Both the position numbers and the translations under genes were made by a program. A DNA stretch of 64,000 nucleotides, taken from positions 10,510,957-10,574,956 of the forward strand of contig NC_058167.1 of the NCBI RefSeq assembly GCF_020080835.1. The letters run 5' to 3'. The stretch is from Cotesia glomerata (lineage: Eukaryota; Arthropoda; Insecta; Hymenoptera; Braconidae). This document shows, in pieces, positions 63,529 through 64,000 of the stretch (positions within the stretch are counted from its first letter, which is position 1; every line of letters begins with the position of its first letter). A model generated the notes under the pieces. The model did not search any database, had not been told where the DNA came from, and saw nothing but the letters and a program-made list of their open reading frames with translations.

Positions 63529-64000
63529 ATAGATAGATAGATAATAAATTTTATTTGATCTTGGAGTTCTAAGCTCTTCCAGGACCATCAACAATACATA
63601 AAGTTAATTGTTTACAAATATACATTTGATACAGTGTTTGCAATACAATTTTAAAGACCGACATTAATTAATAACTATCATGTTAAATTATAAGATCAAT
63701 GGTAATTACATTGATTGCAAGAAGAAATTGAAACAAGCTTATTTAAAATTTTCAAAGGTGTCAATTTCTGTAATATCTACCAGTAATGAATTCCAAATTT
63801 TTATGCCATGAATTAGAAAAGAATTTTCATAGATAGCAAAATTACTTCTTGGTAAACGCAGATAGTCATTCCTGACATCGCTTCTCCTTAATGTAATTGG
63901 CAAAAATTCTAATTTTGATCTAAATGATCGATTATAATTTAGTTTAATTTCTTTATAAAATAGACAAGCTATAAAATAATCTCTTCTGTATACTAGAAAT
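63529..64000 (-). mobile_element. Non-LTR retrotransposon (LINE) 3' part, cut by the window edge
   Basis: On the minus strand the coding end (see 63739-64000) is followed by about 190 bases of 3' UTR, an AATAAA and a (TATC)n tail. Simple-repeat tails are common in CR1/Jockey-like LINEs. Confidence 0.65.
63739..64000 (-). CDS. LINE reverse transcriptase, C-terminal fragment
   Basis: The minus-strand frame is open from the window edge for 86 codons to a TAA. It reads RRDYFIACLFYKEIKL, then LRRSDVRNDYLRLPR, then NSFLIHGIKIWNSLL near the stop. The pattern 'basic residues, LRLPR, NSF...G.K.WNSL' is what follows the reverse-transcriptase domain in insect CR1/Jockey-clade ORF2 proteins. The catalytic part is off the window to the right. 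No frameshift is seen in this piece, so the element could be young. Confidence 0.6.
   Translation of the reverse strand, partial: FLVYRRDYFIACLFYKEIKLNYNRSFRSKLEFLPITLRRSDVRNDYLRLPRSNFAIYENSFLIHGIKIWNSLLVDITEIDTFENFK

Overview
The window is AT-rich nuclear DNA of an insect, most likely a hymenopteran such as a parasitoid wasp. That placement is inference: it rests on a ZAD-type C2H2 zinc-finger gene (an arthropod-expanded class), small phased introns with GT/AG ends, insect-type non-LTR retrotransposon remains, and an intergenic fraction made almost wholly of non-autonomous DNA elements. No bacterial, viral or organelle gene set is seen.

Three protein genes can be assembled exon by exon. (1) 41-5463 (+): a ZAD-C2H2 zinc-finger protein, 4 coding exons, 387 aa. 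(2) 6791-17275 (-): an AMBRA1 orthologue, 5 coding exons, 2317 aa, with WD40 repeats split between the two ends and large poly-Asn and acidic insertions; it converges on gene 1. (3) 20332-28493 (-): an SLC9B/NHA-type sodium/proton antiporter, 7 coding exons, 585 aa, in which the usual Asp-Asp ion-binding pair reads Asp-Ser. In each gene the predicted codon phases close exactly across all exons. A 3' piece of a LINE reverse transcriptase reads into the right edge on the minus strand (63739-64000). One isolated well-spliced candidate exon lies at 59540-59614 (+).

From 28.5 kb to the right edge there is no assembled host gene. This part alternates between richer-composition islands without convincing ORFs and a dense set of mobile elements. 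The main families are: five near full-length non-autonomous Helitrons (5'-TC, 3' hairpin plus CTAG, inserted between A and T), two of them inside AMBRA1 and SLC9B introns; TA-flanked MITEs with CACGGAAAAAAG, CACTGATAGAAGG or AGGTAAAAGT(A)CCC termini; TTAA-flanked piggyBac-like MITEs; LINE 3' tails; and a tRNA-related repeat carrying GGTTATGGGCCCAG, the complement of the initiator tRNA-Met anticodon arm.

The most striking feature is repeated 'Russian-doll' nesting. It is four levels deep at 59.7-61.3 kb, three at 57.2-58.2 kb, two in AMBRA1 intron 2 and several at 0.6-2.5 kb. Paralogous copies within the window supply the empty sites that prove several of the insertions. No transposase or helicase source gene is present, so all DNA elements here depend on enzymes encoded elsewhere.
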